Assembly (NCBI RefSeq): GCF_009392895.1
Contig: NZ_CP045488.1
Span: 558,001 to 622,000, forward strand
Direction: 5' to 3'
DNA from: Natronorubrum aibiense
GTDB taxonomy: Archaea > Halobacteriota > Halobacteria > Halobacteriales > Natrialbaceae
Length of the DNA: 64,000 bases
Made by a program: the position numbers and the translations under genes. Of this stretch, positions 42,509-51,360 are shown in pieces (the first letter of the stretch is position 1; each line of letters begins with the position of its first letter). The notes beneath the pieces are model-generated. The model was given only the letters and a program-made list of their open reading frames with translations. It was not told the origin of the DNA and did no database searches.

Positions 42509-43375
42509 ATGGCAACCGACGTGACACAAGAGATCGAGCACTCGAGAGACGACGGGAAGGGTACCGAGCACTCGAAAAACAGCGGACAGGGCGTCGAACT
42601 CCCCGGACAGGGAGCCGACAGTCCGCTCGTGGATGTCGACCCTCGTCGAACCCTGTTCGGCATCGGCGGAATCGTCGGCTTCGTCGCACTTTGGTGGCTC
42701 ATCTCGCTGTTCCAGCCGGAGTACGTCCTGCCGTCGCCGTTCGTCGTCGCCGAGACGTTCGCAACGGAGGCCGCAAGCGGGGAACTGACCGCTGCGCTCG
42801 GACAGAGCGTTCGTCACTGGATCCCGGGGACCGTCATCGGAACCGGACTCGGCGTCGCCATCGGCATCGCGCTGGCGTGGAGTTCGCTCGCCGACGACAT
42901 CTCGTCGCCGGTCGTTCGCGTGCTTCGGCCAGTGCCACCGCTTGCGCTCGTCGGGTTCGCAATCGCCTGGTTCGGAATCAATCACGCCGGCGCAGCGTTT
43001 ATCATCGCCGTCGGCGCGTTCTGGATCAACTTCTATGCGACGTATGGCGCCGTCGAAGGGGTATCCGAGGAACTCCTCGACGTCGGCCGAAGCCTCGGAC
43101 TCGAGCGTGACGTCGGCTTGATTCGATCGATCGTCGTCCCAGCAGCGTCGCCGGAGATCATGACCGGCATTCGGACAGGGATCGGTCGCTCGTGGATGCT
43201 CGTCGTCGCCGCGGAGATCTTCGGCGTCCCCGGAATCGGGCGCGAGATCCTGCGCGCGTCGAACAACCTGCAAGTCGACGTCGTGATCACGTACATCCTC
43301 GTCTTGAGCATCATGTTCCTCATCGTCGATACCGCGTTCCGCGCGACTCAACAGAGGCTGTTAGCATGGCGATAA
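42509..43375 (+). CDS. ABC transporter permease
   Basis: 288 aa, with a disordered acidic N-terminus (about 45 residues) and then six hydrophobic segments. The EAA loop EGVSEELLDVGRSLGLERDVGLIRSIVVPAASPEI contacts the ATPase. It belongs to the SsuC/NrtB/TauC-type permeases. The coding region overlaps the ATPase start by 10 nt, which keeps subunit ratios coupled. Confidence 0.9.
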   Translation: MATDVTQEIEHSRDDGKGTEHSKNSGQGVELPGQGADSPLVDVDPRRTLFGIGGIVGFVALWWLISLFQPEYVLPSPFVVAETFATEAASGELTAALGQSVRHWIPGTVIGTGLGVAIGIALAWSSLADDISSPVVRVLRPVPPLALVGFAIAWFGINHAGAAFIIAVGAFWINFYATYGAVEGVSEELLDVGRSLGLERDVGLIRSIVVPAASPEIMTGIRTGIGRSWMLVVAAEIFGVPGIGREILRASNNLQVDVVITYILVLSIMFLIVDTAFRATQQRLLAWR

Positions 43376-44130
43376 ACGACACCGACGCCTCCCGCGTCCG
43401 CGTCGACGGCGTCGGGAAGCGATACGACGGATCGCAGGGTCCGGTGCAGGCACTCGAGGACGTCTCGTTCGAGGTCGAGTCCGGTGAATTCGTCTGTCTC
43501 GTCGGCCCCTCCGGCTCCGGAAAGACGACGCTGTTTCGCATCGTTGCCGGCCTCGAGTCGCCGACATCGGGAACTGTCTCGCTCAACGAGACGCCTGTCA
43601 CGGGCCCGAACGCCAACATGGGAATCGTGTTTCAGGAGTACCACCTGTTCCCGTGGCGAACCGTCCGGGAGAACGTCGCCTTCGGACTCGAGCAGTCGGA
43701 CGTCCCGGCAGACGAGCGAGCTCAGCGTGTCGAGCGGCTCGTCGACCTCGTCGGCCTCGAGGGCTTCGAAGACCACTATCCGAAGGATCTCTCCGGCGGT
43801 ATGAAACAGCGCGTCGGCCTCGCACGGGCGCTGGCGATCGACCCCGCCCTGTTGATGATGGACGAACCGTTCGGTGCCGTCGACGCACAGACGAAAGCGA
43901 TGCTTCAGCGCGAACTCCTCGAGATCTGGGAGCAAACGGGGAAAACCGTCCTCTTTGTCACCCACGACATCGAGGAAGCCGTGAAACTCGCCGACCGCGT
44001 CATCGTGCTGGCGAAAGACCCGGGTCGAATCCGGGACATCGTCGAAATCGATCTGCCGCGGCCGCGGTCGCGTGCGGACGACGCGTTCGGCGACTACTAC
44101 GAACACATTCTCGACCTGATTCGCACCTGA
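43366..44130 (+). CDS. ABC transporter ATP-binding protein
   Basis: 254 aa from the ATG at 43366, inside the end of the permease gene; the frame is open further upstream but that part is antigenic to the permease and not coding. Walker A GPSGSGKT (47-54), Q-loop Q90, signature LSGGMKQR (142-149) and Walker B/DEPFG (166-170) are complete. SsuB/NrtD/TauB type. Third gene of the operon. Confidence 0.93.
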   Translation: MAINDTDASRVRVDGVGKRYDGSQGPVQALEDVSFEVESGEFVCLVGPSGSGKTTLFRIVAGLESPTSGTVSLNETPVTGPNANMGIVFQEYHLFPWRTVRENVAFGLEQSDVPADERAQRVERLVDLVGLEGFEDHYPKDLSGGMKQRVGLARALAIDPALLMMDEPFGAVDAQTKAMLQRELLEIWEQTGKTVLFVTHDIEEAVKLADRVIVLAKDPGRIRDIVEIDLPRPRSRADDAFGDYYEHILDLIRT

Positions 44131-44268
44131 AACGGACGGCATTCTACGTCGTATCGATCAAGAGAGGTGGGTCTCGAATACTGCTTTCTTTGCCCTGTGT
44201 CGCCATCGTGCAACGCGATCGATTGTTCGAAGAGTAATGCACTTCAACACGCCACTACGAGTACACGT

Positions 44269-44925
44269 ATGAGCACCGCCTCGTCTGCACAGTCGCTTGC
44301 ATCTATCGTCGTCGTCGACTACGGACTGGGGAACCTTCGCAGCGTCACTCGCGGTTTAGAGCGTGCGGGTGCCGACGTCGAGATCACCGACGATCCGGAC
44401 GCGTTCGCCGCCGCCGACGGCGTCGTCCTGCCCGGCGTTGGCGCGTTCCGAGAGGGCGTCGAGAACGCCGATCCGATCCGAGAGGACCTCCTCGAGGTCG
44501 CAGCCGACGGCACGCCGCTGTTTGGCATCTGTCTCGGCATGCAGATGTTGTTGACGACGAGCGAAGAGGGAGAAACCGACGGCGACTCGGCCGTACAGGG
44601 TCTCGACCTGATTCCGGGCACCAACGTACGATTCGCCGAAGGACAGAAGGTCCCACACATGGGCTGGAACGAACTTCGCGTCGAGCGTGACCACCCGCTG
44701 GTCGAAGGAGTCGACGGAAACTACGCCTACTTCGTCCACTCTTACTACGCCGTTCCCGACGACGAGAAGGCGACCGTTGCAACGACTGACTACGAACTCG
44801 AGTTCCCATCAATCGTCGCCAACGACGACGGCACCGTCTTCGGGACGCAGTTCCACCCCGAAAAGAGTGGGGAGACGGGGCTACAGATCCTGCGGAACTT
44901 CGTCGAAATCTGTGCCGAGGAATAG
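44269..44925 (+). CDS. hisH: imidazole glycerol phosphate synthase glutaminase subunit HisH
   Basis: 218 aa from the ATG at 44269. Class I glutamine amidotransferase with catalytic C88 (GICLGMQ), H196 and E198 (QFHPEKSG). It supplies ammonia to HisF for the histidine pathway intermediate. DYGLGNLRSVTRGLERAGA at the N-terminus is typical. HisF is not adjacent. Single gene, next to the replication origin. Confidence 0.93.
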   Translation: MSTASSAQSLASIVVVDYGLGNLRSVTRGLERAGADVEITDDPDAFAAADGVVLPGVGAFREGVENADPIREDLLEVAADGTPLFGICLGMQMLLTTSEEGETDGDSAVQGLDLIPGTNVRFAEGQKVPHMGWNELRVERDHPLVEGVDGNYAYFVHSYYAVPDDEKATVATTDYELEFPSIVANDDGTVFGTQFHPEKSGETGLQILRNFVEICAEE

Positions 44926-45277
44926 GCTGGTCGAAACAGCGCAATCGAGAGCGAGCGGATTCGTCTCATCGATCGGTTGCTTTCTCACCAGCCGTTTCTC
45001 ACTGATCCCTTGTTCTACCGATTCCAGATCTAACTACGAACTCGAGGAACACATGCTCAACGAATGGAACCGCCACTCGTGGATGAGAGGACACTCGGCG
45101 GATGAAAGCGCCACCCGAGCGCAAGCGAATCTACGAGTTACGTTCTGGAGATTTCCCTGTGATCACCTCCCCTATCATCTCCTTTTCGCCTGTTCTCTTC
45201 TGTAAGGTCACCTCGGTTCAAGAGCGTCCGAGGGGGTTGTGTCTGTCCTCGGCTCGTCGGTAGCCGACCGGAGAGAC
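44926..45277. other. noncoding flank of the origin
   Basis: No ORF of haloarchaeal character was found. It leads into the first origin box. A G-rich sequence near 45216-45240 (GGTTCAAG ... GAGGGGGTTG) weakly resembles the general archaeal origin recognition box but does not match the boxes below. Confidence 0.45.
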
Positions 45278-45298
45278 ACACCCCGGAGTGCCGCTGTA
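45278..45298 (-). repeat. origin box R (inverted)
   Basis: Minus-strand TACAGCGGCA-CTCC-GGGGTGT, a perfect match, pointing opposite to all other boxes. Confidence 0.85.
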
Positions 45299-45439
45299 TA
45301 GGCTGAGGGGAAAAGCGAATTCGTGGGAAGTCCGGTGAACTATAGGTGATTACGCATCGGTGCGTATACTCCACCAGCCTAGCTGTTAAATCAAACCCAG
45401 AGGAGTTAAATATTGGATCTGTGTCAAAGTCCATTGAGT

Positions 45440-45478
45440 GTAGTGAACGCAGTTTCGTTCACTCGGTAGTGAACGCAG
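45440..45478. repeat. 13-bp direct repeat in the putative unwinding region
   Basis: GTAGTGAACGCAG occurs at 45440-45452 and 45466-45478. Its GTGAAC also pairs with GTTCAC (45457-45462) as an inverted repeat. It lies between box R and the direct boxes. Confidence 0.6.
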
Positions 45479-45733
45479 AACCAACGCTCGAGTTGATCCA
45501 GACCGTTGTCTCTACCTCGGATTACAGCGTTCCCTCTAGGAGCGATTCTTTCGAATCTGTGAGTCGTGATCGACCTGTTTTCGTCACTTCTTACTCGTCT
45601 TCGTCGTCGTTGCGGTTCGAGCGTGGTGTGTTCGATCGGCTCCGATTCTCGTTTCGCATCGCTGTATCGGTTCGTCGATCGATCCCCGTGCTCGTCCTGA
45701 CCCCCGCTTCAGGTCGACACACCGCCAAACCAA

Positions 45734-45754
45734 TACAGCGGCAACGCGGGGTGT
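45734..45754 (+). repeat. origin box F1
   Basis: TACAGCGGCA-ACGC-GGGGTGT, perfect match to the consensus. Confidence 0.85.
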
Positions 45755-45767
45755 GTGTGTGTCCATA

Positions 45768-45788
45768 TACAGCGGCACCGAGGGGTGT
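45768..45788 (+). repeat. origin box F2
   Basis: TACAGCGGCA-CCGA-GGGGTGT, perfect, 34 nt after F1. Confidence 0.85.
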
Positions 45789-45830
45789 CAAACGACCAGT
45801 TCGATCGCTATGGAAACCCTTTTGAAGCCA

Positions 45831-45850
45831 TACAGCGGAAATACGGTATC
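45831..45850 (+). repeat. origin box F3 (degenerate right half)
   Basis: TACAGCGGAA-ATAC is intact but the G-tract has decayed to GGTATC. Confidence 0.6.
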
Positions 45851-45909
45851 TGGCCGTCCTCGAGCACCATCGGGTCCGACGTTTCTTCCCGATAGCGGGG
45901 AACTCACGA

Positions 45910-45930
45910 TACAGCGGCACTCCGGGGTCA
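45910..45930 (+). repeat. origin box F4
   Basis: TACAGCGGCA-CTCC-GGGGTCA; the core is identical to box R. Confidence 0.8.
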
Positions 45931-45938
45931 CGCAGCTA

Positions 45939-45959
45939 TACAGCGGAACCACGGGGTGT
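45939..45959 (+). repeat. origin box F5
   Basis: TACAGCGGAA-CCAC-GGGGTGT, 29 nt after F4. Confidence 0.85.
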
Positions 45960-45970
45960 GGTGTCGTCTA

Positions 45971-45991
45971 TACAGCGGAAACGTGGGGTTA
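45971..45991 (+). repeat. origin box F6
   Basis: TACAGCGGAA-ACGT-GGGGTTA, 32 nt after F5. Confidence 0.8.
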
Positions 45992-46002
45992 TACCTCGAC
46001 TA

Positions 46003-46023
46003 TACAGCGGCATTGAGGGGTGT
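46003..46023 (+). repeat. origin box F7
   Basis: TACAGCGGCA-TTGA-GGGGTGT, 32 nt after F6. Confidence 0.85.
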
Positions 46024-46067
46024 CATTTCCCCTGTCTAAGGAACGCTTGTGCCAGAATCACCGATCA

Positions 46068-46088
46068 TACAGCGGCAACTAGGTTCCG
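46068..46088 (+). repeat. origin box F8 (degenerate, next to the orc1/cdc6 promoter)
   Basis: TACAGCGGCA-ACTA followed by GGTTCC. It ends 5 nt before the likely TATA element (TTTAAG, 46093-46098) of orc1/cdc6, so initiator bound here could repress its own gene. Confidence 0.6.
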
Positions 46089-46129
46089 AACTGTTTAAGA
46101 GCGCACCAACGAATGTCAACGACAACTGA

Positions 46130-47329
46130 ATGTCGGACGCCACGGACTACTTCGGGAGCGAAAACGAAATTTTCCAGAACAAAGAGCTCCTGCAGGTCTC
46201 ACACCTTCCCGACGGCGACCGGATCATCGGTCGCGAAGACGAACTCACGAACCTCGCGAACGCGATCAAGCCGGCGACTCGAGGCAACACCCCGAACAAC
46301 GTACTCGTCTACGGGAAGACGGGGACCGGTAAGTCGCTGTGTTCGAAGTTCATCACCAACCAAGCGATCGAGCGCGCGAAGAACAACGACGTCTCGATCG
46401 GCGTCGCGTACGTCGACTGCCTACAGGAGTCGACGGAAACACAGGCCGTCCAGTCGACCGGCCACCAGCTCAACGAGCAGGAGGAGACGGGAATCTCGAT
46501 CCCTCACTCGGGATTGAGCACGTCCGAATACTATCGTCGGCTGTGGCGCATCGTCGACAGCCGCTACGACGTCGCGTTAATCATCTTAGACGAGGTCGAC
46601 AAGATTGAAGACGACGACATCCTGATGCAGCTCTCGCGTGCGGTCGAATCCGGGAAACTCACCGAGAGCACGGTTGGCGTTATTGGCATCTCGAACAAGG
46701 TCCGGTACAAGGACTCGTTGGATGAGCGAATCAAATCGAGCCTCTGTGAGCGCGAGTACGTCTTCTCGCCGTACGACGCGAACCAGATCCGCGAGATCTT
46801 ACGCTCCCGGTCCGACGCGTTCCACGAAGGCGTCCTCGAGGACGGCGTCGTCCCGCGCGTGGCGGCGCTCGCAGCGCGTGAACACGGTGACGCCCGCAAA
46901 GCGATCGACATTCTTCGGTTTGCTGGCGAGATCGCCGAGGAGAACGACCTCGAGTCCGTCACAGAGGCCTGCGTCGATCAGGCCCACGAACGCGAGGAGA
47001 CTAGCCGGCTCGCCGAACTCATCTCGAAGAGTCCGAGTCACGCGAAACTCGTCCTCGAGGCGATGGCGCTGCTCACCCAGCAAAAGGAAGGCGACGACGT
47101 CCCGGTCAAAACCAACGAGGCGTACGACCTCTACAAGCGCCTCTGCGATCGCGACCAGTCGGACCACCTCAAACTGCGACGGGTGCGGGACATCCTCTCG
47201 GAACTCGAGTTCCTCTCGATCATCGAACAGGAGCGCAAGTGGGCCGGCAAGGGGAAAGGAAACTACATGGAAAACCGGCTGATCGACGATCCAGAGGTCA
47301 TCATCGCGGCCTGTAACGAGTCCGACTGA
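46130..47329 (+). CDS. Orc1/Cdc6-type replication initiator
   Basis: 399 aa AAA+ protein that binds origin boxes and loads MCM. Walker A GKTGTGKS (62-69), Walker B LIILDEVDK (D154, E155), sensor region VIGISNKVRYKDSLDERIKSSL, and a C-terminal winged helix (about residues 300-399, KLRRVRDILSELEFLSIIEQERK). Start at 46130 gives the usual N-terminus; a TTTAAG lies 32-37 nt upstream. The adjacent box array is its probable target; such haloarchaeal initiators are usually specific for their own origin. Confidence 0.95.
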   Translation: MSDATDYFGSENEIFQNKELLQVSHLPDGDRIIGREDELTNLANAIKPATRGNTPNNVLVYGKTGTGKSLCSKFITNQAIERAKNNDVSIGVAYVDCLQESTETQAVQSTGHQLNEQEETGISIPHSGLSTSEYYRRLWRIVDSRYDVALIILDEVDKIEDDDILMQLSRAVESGKLTESTVGVIGISNKVRYKDSLDERIKSSLCEREYVFSPYDANQIREILRSRSDAFHEGVLEDGVVPRVAALAAREHGDARKAIDILRFAGEIAEENDLESVTEACVDQAHEREETSRLAELISKSPSHAKLVLEAMALLTQQKEGDDVPVKTNEAYDLYKRLCDRDQSDHLKLRRVRDILSELEFLSIIEQERKWAGKGKGNYMENRLIDDPEVIIAACNESD

Positions 47330-47401
47330 CGGACCAGTACCCAGTCGTCGTATTCAGTCGTGCTCTTTCGAGGGCGTCCCGTTTCGATATCACCATTTAT
47401 C

Positions 47402-48259
47402 ATGCCAGTCGTCGATCGTATGGATATGTACGGCATCCTCACCGCAGATCGCGACCTCGGTCGAGCCGAGGTCGGAGACGTCACGCACTTTTTCGCCGAC
47501 TCCGTCGATGGAACGCGCCGCGAGCCGCTTTCGGGGGCGGTCAACTCCGTCGCCTGCTGGGGCGATACGGCGACGGTTCGCGACGAACCAGAGCGCGCCG
47601 CCGTGACAGCCGACGGAACGCGTGCCACGCCCGTCACCGAGGGCCACCACTGGGGAACCGTCTGCCCGACCGATCCCGACTATCGCGACGGGTTGCTCGA
47701 GCGACTCGAGCGAGTCGGTGCCGTCGGCGACGTTCGGCTTACGACGCTTGGCTTCCCCGGCTCGTCGTTCTGTCACTGCAAGCGCTGTGAACGACAGTTC
47801 GACGCGAGCGACCACGAGGACCGCGACGCGTGGCGGACAGCCGTCATCACCGACTTCGTCGCCGACGCGACAGAGCGCGTCGAGGGCGACCTCCTCGCGA
47901 CGCTCTATCCCGATCCCTACCCCGGCAATCTCCGCGAACGCGCCGGCCTCGATCCCGCTGCGCTCGCCCCCGTCGTTGACGGCTTCGTCGTCCCGCTGTG
48001 TGGCGTCGGCTACGGAACGACCTACTGGGTAGAGTCGCTGGCACGCGGCTTCGCTCGAGAACTCGAGGGACTCGAAGCGGATCTCACGATCCAGCTCTCG
48101 GCGGACGGCGTCGACGCCGATCGATTGGTGGGCCTGACTCGCCAACTCGAGGCCCACGCAGACACCATCGTCTACGGGACGTATCCGGACGATGCAGCCG
48201 TCGTGCGAGAGGTCATTCGGCGTGTCAGTGAGGCCGACACGCCGGCACAGACCGTCTGA
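47402..48259 (+). CDS. haloarchaeal protein of unknown function, possibly TIM-barrel glycosidase-like
   Basis: 285 aa from the ATG at 47402; later ATGs at 47420 and 47426 are possible. It reads DMYGILTADRDLGRAEVGDVTHFFADSVDG, then VRLTTLGFPGSSFCHCKRCERQF, a CxCxxC-like motif also found in some TIM-barrel glycoside hydrolase-like proteins, then VVDGFVVPLCGVGYGTTYWVESL and DLTIQLSADGVDADRLV. The alternating beta-alpha pattern supports a barrel. Function is not known. It follows orc1/cdc6 on the same strand with about 70 nt between. Confidence 0.65.
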   Translation: MPVVDRMDMYGILTADRDLGRAEVGDVTHFFADSVDGTRREPLSGAVNSVACWGDTATVRDEPERAAVTADGTRATPVTEGHHWGTVCPTDPDYRDGLLERLERVGAVGDVRLTTLGFPGSSFCHCKRCERQFDASDHEDRDAWRTAVITDFVADATERVEGDLLATLYPDPYPGNLRERAGLDPAALAPVVDGFVVPLCGVGYGTTYWVESLARGFARELEGLEADLTIQLSADGVDADRLVGLTRQLEAHADTIVYGTYPDDAAVVREVIRRVSEADTPAQTV

Positions 48260-48323
48260 CAGGATGGACCAGTTACCGAGCAGCGACCGCTAACGAGTAC
48301 CGATGTCACCGGGCAGCAGCGCG

Positions 48324-48680
48324 CTACAACAACTCGCGAACGTCCGAGTACCACATATCGTGGTAGTCGACGTGGCCGACCCGGCGAGCGATCGCGACGG
48401 CGAGGGCGTGCCAGCACCGATCCGTCGGATCGTCGGCATCGAGGTTGTACTCGCTGTCCTTGCAGGTACAGCCGCCATCTTCGACGATGTACTCGTCGTC
48501 GTAGCCGACGACGATCGTAAAATCGCGGTAGGCCTTGACCCGGTTCTCGCCGACGGCTTCGATCGCGCGCGCCCCACGGTCGCCGTGGATGCGCGTGATC
48601 CGCTCGACGATGTCGGGCGTGAGTTCGCCCGCTTCCTCGAGGTCCGCCTGCCATCGCTCGACTGGGTTGGCCTTCGACAC
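48324..48680 (-). CDS. SWIM zinc finger protein
   Basis: 118 aa with a GTG start at 48680. The SWIM motif C71-x-C73 ... C89-x-H91 (CTC...RCWH) is complete; the 15-residue spacer is normal. The N-terminal half is helical. SWIM domains mediate DNA or protein binding; in haloarchaea such small proteins have no fixed role. Confidence 0.85.
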   Translation of the reverse strand: MSKANPVERWQADLEEAGELTPDIVERITRIHGDRGARAIEAVGENRVKAYRDFTIVVGYDDEYIVEDGGCTCKDSEYNLDADDPTDRCWHALAVAIARRVGHVDYHDMWYSDVRELL

Positions 48681-48846
48681 GACCGGAACTGTGTCCCGAA
48701 CTGTAAAATCGGTTTGGTTGTCGGTCGGGTAACCGACCGGCAGCGCGGACGACGTCTCTGGGGTCGTCGACTGGCTGAGCGGCGATGTCCGCTGTGGGCA
48801 ACCAGTTGGCGGTGTGATCCCATTTCAGCCTGTTGGCGGCGCAATT

Positions 48847-48855
48847 CAAAAATAG
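48847..48855 (+). promoter_or_regulatory. TATA-like element of the histidine kinase gene
   Basis: CAAAAATAG is centred about 26 nt before the ATG at 48877. Two similar TTGGCGGYG words lie nearby (around 48806 and 48832). Confidence 0.45.
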
Positions 48856-48876
48856 ATTCCAGTCCCAGTACTACTA

Positions 48877-50073
48877 ATGGGCCACTGGCACCGAGGAACG
48901 GTCGCCATCGGTGGACGGCGAGCAATCGCAGCCTTCGGGGTCGTGTACGTCATCCTCGCTCTCTGGTGGGCGCTCTGGCAGCTCGTCGACGGCGCGCCGA
49001 TCTCCAACGTAGCGCTCGTCTCCAGCTTTATCGGTATTCCCGGCGTGGTGCTTCTGTACGGCAGTTATCGGTTGCCACGGACCGACATCCGTTCCGAATT
49101 CTACGCGACGATCTCGAACTGGTGTTTCGGTGGGATCGTGTTGCTACTCGGTATTCTCCTCCTCTATCAACTCGAGCCCGCCGAAAGTATCAGCGATCCG
49201 TTTCGAGCCATGCTCGTCCTCACGGCGTTCGGCAGCACCGCCGGGTTCGGCGTCGGCAGCTACGATGCGAGAGCCAAAACGCATGCGCTCGAGGTTGAAC
49301 GCCAAAACCGGGACCTGCAGCAAACGACGACGCAACTCGACGAGACGGTGGCACGACTGGAAGCGACAAACCGCGACGTCGAAGCCTCGAACGAGCGGTT
49401 AGAACAGTTCGCGTACGCGGCGTCTCACGATCTCCAAGAGCCGCTGCGAATGGTCACGAGCTACCTCATGCTCGTGGACAATCGGTACGGTGACCAACTC
49501 GATACGGACGGTCGAGAGTTCATCGCCTACGCCGTCGACGGGGCAGAACGCATGCGCGAGATGATCGACGGACTCCTCGAGTACTCTCGGATCGAAACGC
49601 AGGGCGAATCGTTTGAACCGGTCGACCTCGAGGCGGTGTTCGCGGATGTCCAGCAGGATCTCGAAGTACAACTCGCCGAACGCGACGCCACCGTAGAACT
49701 CGAGTCGTTACCCCGCGTCGAGGGCGACAGTCACCAGTTGCGCCAGCTGTTCCAGAATCTGTTAAGTAACGCGCTCGAATACAGCGGCGACGAGCCGCCA
49801 CGGATCCGGGTCGCGGCCGAGCGCGACGGATCGAGGTGGATTGTGTCGGTCGAAGATAATGGGATCGGTATCGATCCGGCGGACGCTGATCGGATCTTCG
49901 AGCTCTTCCAGCGACTTCACAGCCGTAAAGAGTACCCCGGCACCGGGCTCGGGCTCGCGCTCTGTCAGCGGATCGTCGAGCGCCACGGCGGCGAGATCTG
50001 GGTCGACTCGGAGTCGGGCGAGGGGGCGACGTTTTCGGTCGCGCTCCCGGTGGTCACCGACCGTGGCGGATAG
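48877..50073 (+). CDS. membrane histidine kinase
   Basis: 398 aa. Four hydrophobic segments lie in the first 125 residues ([64 protein letters not shown]), then a coiled coil (about 135-178). The phosphoacceptor is H184 in [15 protein letters not shown], followed by an HATPase_c domain with the N box ([12 protein letters not shown]), G1 (VEDNGIGID) and G2 ([18 protein letters not shown]). No PAS domain. No response regulator is adjacent. It senses an unknown signal at the membrane. Confidence 0.92.
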   Translation: MGHWHRGTVAIGGRRAIAAFGVVYVILALWWALWQLVDGAPISNVALVSSFIGIPGVVLLYGSYRLPRTDIRSEFYATISNWCFGGIVLLLGILLLYQLEPAESISDPFRAMLVLTAFGSTAGFGVGSYDARAKTHALEVERQNRDLQQTTTQLDETVARLEATNRDVEASNERLEQFAYAASHDLQEPLRMVTSYLMLVDNRYGDQLDTDGREFIAYAVDGAERMREMIDGLLEYSRIETQGESFEPVDLEAVFADVQQDLEVQLAERDATVELESLPRVEGDSHQLRQLFQNLLSNALEYSGDEPPRIRVAAERDGSRWIVSVEDNGIGIDPADADRIFELFQRLHSRKEYPGTGLGLALCQRIVERHGGEIWVDSESGEGATFSVALPVVTDRGG

Positions 50074-50168
50074 TGTTTCCGTTCGTCGCTGCACAGCGTT
50101 CGGTCGAGTGCGCCGAGGTTCCCGGTCGAGACCACACCGTTTTTCGCCCGTTACCGACGAGAGGGGGT

Positions 50169-51284
50169 ATGCGCGTCACCGAGGGCGGGATCGAACTCGA
50201 GGTCCCCGGCGAACAGACGGAGGGCGTCGAGGAGTCGGTGTTTTACAACCCGCGACAGGAGTTGAACCGGGATCTGACGATCGCGACGCTGCGGGCCTAC
50301 CGCGACCGCGAGGAGCGTGCCGAGACGTATCTCGACGCGATGACGGCGAGCGGTATCCGTGGCGTTCGGGCGGCCACCGACGGCTGGGACGTGACCTGCT
50401 GTGACGTCAACGAGGAGGCGGTCGACCTCGCACGGGCGAACCTCCAGCGAAACGACCGCGAAGCACGGGTCGAACATCGGAACGTCAACGCGCTCATGCA
50501 CGACGAGGTGTTCGACGTGATCGACCTTGATCCCTACGGGACGCCGATGCCGTTCGCCGACGCGGCGTTTGCGAACTGCCGGGATCTCGTCTGTGTCACC
50601 GCGACCGACACCGCGCCGATGTGTGGGGCCCACTTCAACAGCGGCGTTCGCTCGTATTCGGCGGTCCCGCGGAACACGGACTACCACACCGAGATGGGTG
50701 TCCGAATCCTCCTCTCCGCACTCGTCCGCAGCGGGGCCCGCTTCGACGTCGGCGTCGAACCAATCCTCACCCACGCAACCAGCCACTACGTCCGCACCTA
50801 CCTCGAACTCGAGCACAAACCGACCGCTGCGGACGCGGCGATCGACGAACTGGGCTACATCTACCACTGCGAGGACTGTCTCTACCGCGAAACGGACGCC
50901 GGACTGATCGCTAACCCGCTCGAGACGTGTCCTCACTGCGACGGCAGCCGACTGCTCACCGCCGGCCCGGTCTGGCTCGGCCCGATTCAGGACCACGGGT
51001 TCGTCGAGACAGTCCGCGACGAAGTGCCGGACGAGTTCGGGACTGCGACGAAAGCGCGGGACCTCTGCGATGCGCTCGCGGCCGAACTCCACGAACCGAC
51101 CCACTACGACCAGCACAAACTCTGTCGCACGTGGGGGCTGCCTGCCAACGCGATGGACGACTTCCTCGCGGATCTCCGAGAAGCGGGCTACGAGGCCTCG
51201 AAAGCTCACTACGGCGGGACGACGTTCAAGACGGACGCCAGCGTCGGAGAGATCCGCGCGGCGACCGAAGACAATCTCGTCTAA
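50169..51284 (+). CDS. trm1: tRNA (guanine26-N2)-dimethyltransferase Trm1
   Basis: 371 aa from the ATG at 50169 ([14 protein letters not shown]). [35 protein letters not shown] (SAM binding), [11 protein letters not shown] (catalytic DPYG motif) and a zinc region (HCEDC ... CPHCDG) are those of Trm1, which dimethylates G26 of tRNA. Length is typical. Confidence 0.95.
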   Translation: MRVTEGGIELEVPGEQTEGVEESVFYNPRQELNRDLTIATLRAYRDREERAETYLDAMTASGIRGVRAATDGWDVTCCDVNEEAVDLARANLQRNDREARVEHRNVNALMHDEVFDVIDLDPYGTPMPFADAAFANCRDLVCVTATDTAPMCGAHFNSGVRSYSAVPRNTDYHTEMGVRILLSALVRSGARFDVGVEPILTHATSHYVRTYLELEHKPTAADAAIDELGYIYHCEDCLYRETDAGLIANPLETCPHCDGSRLLTAGPVWLGPIQDHGFVETVRDEVPDEFGTATKARDLCDALAAELHEPTHYDQHKLCRTWGLPANAMDDFLADLREAGYEASKAHYGGTTFKTDASVGEIRAATEDNLV

Positions 51285-51360
51285 CCTGTGCGTCTGCCGT
51301 CAGTTTCAGCTCGCGATTGGGACACGGTTCCATATTGTTCTGGGCGTCGATACGGGAAAC

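Larger units (their letters stand above)
45278..46088. other. probable replication origin (oriC-type) of the chromosome
   Basis: Nine copies of TACAGCGGMA-N4-GGGGTGT-like boxes occupy this stretch beside an orc1/cdc6 gene: one inverted box at the left edge and eight direct boxes between 45732 and 46088. Box starts (TACAG) at 45734, 45768, 45831, 45910, 45939, 45971, 46003 and 46068 give steps of 34, 63, 79, 29, 32, 32 and 65 nt, so many are near multiples of 32 nt, about three helical turns. A less GC-rich stretch around 45375-45480 (TTAAATATT at 45408) lies between the inverted and direct boxes and is a candidate unwinding element. Opposite-facing boxes around an AT-rich core plus an adjacent initiator gene are the standard haloarchaeal origin layout. 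Confidence 0.85.

Noticed and set aside
42098-43351. 417-aa minus-strand ORF opposite the ABC permease
   Set aside because: Antisense to the well-supported importer operon; composition is that of a shadow frame.
45216-45240. Possible general-type archaeal origin recognition box
   Set aside because: Only the G-tract and a few bases fit; it does not match the nine clear boxes nearby.
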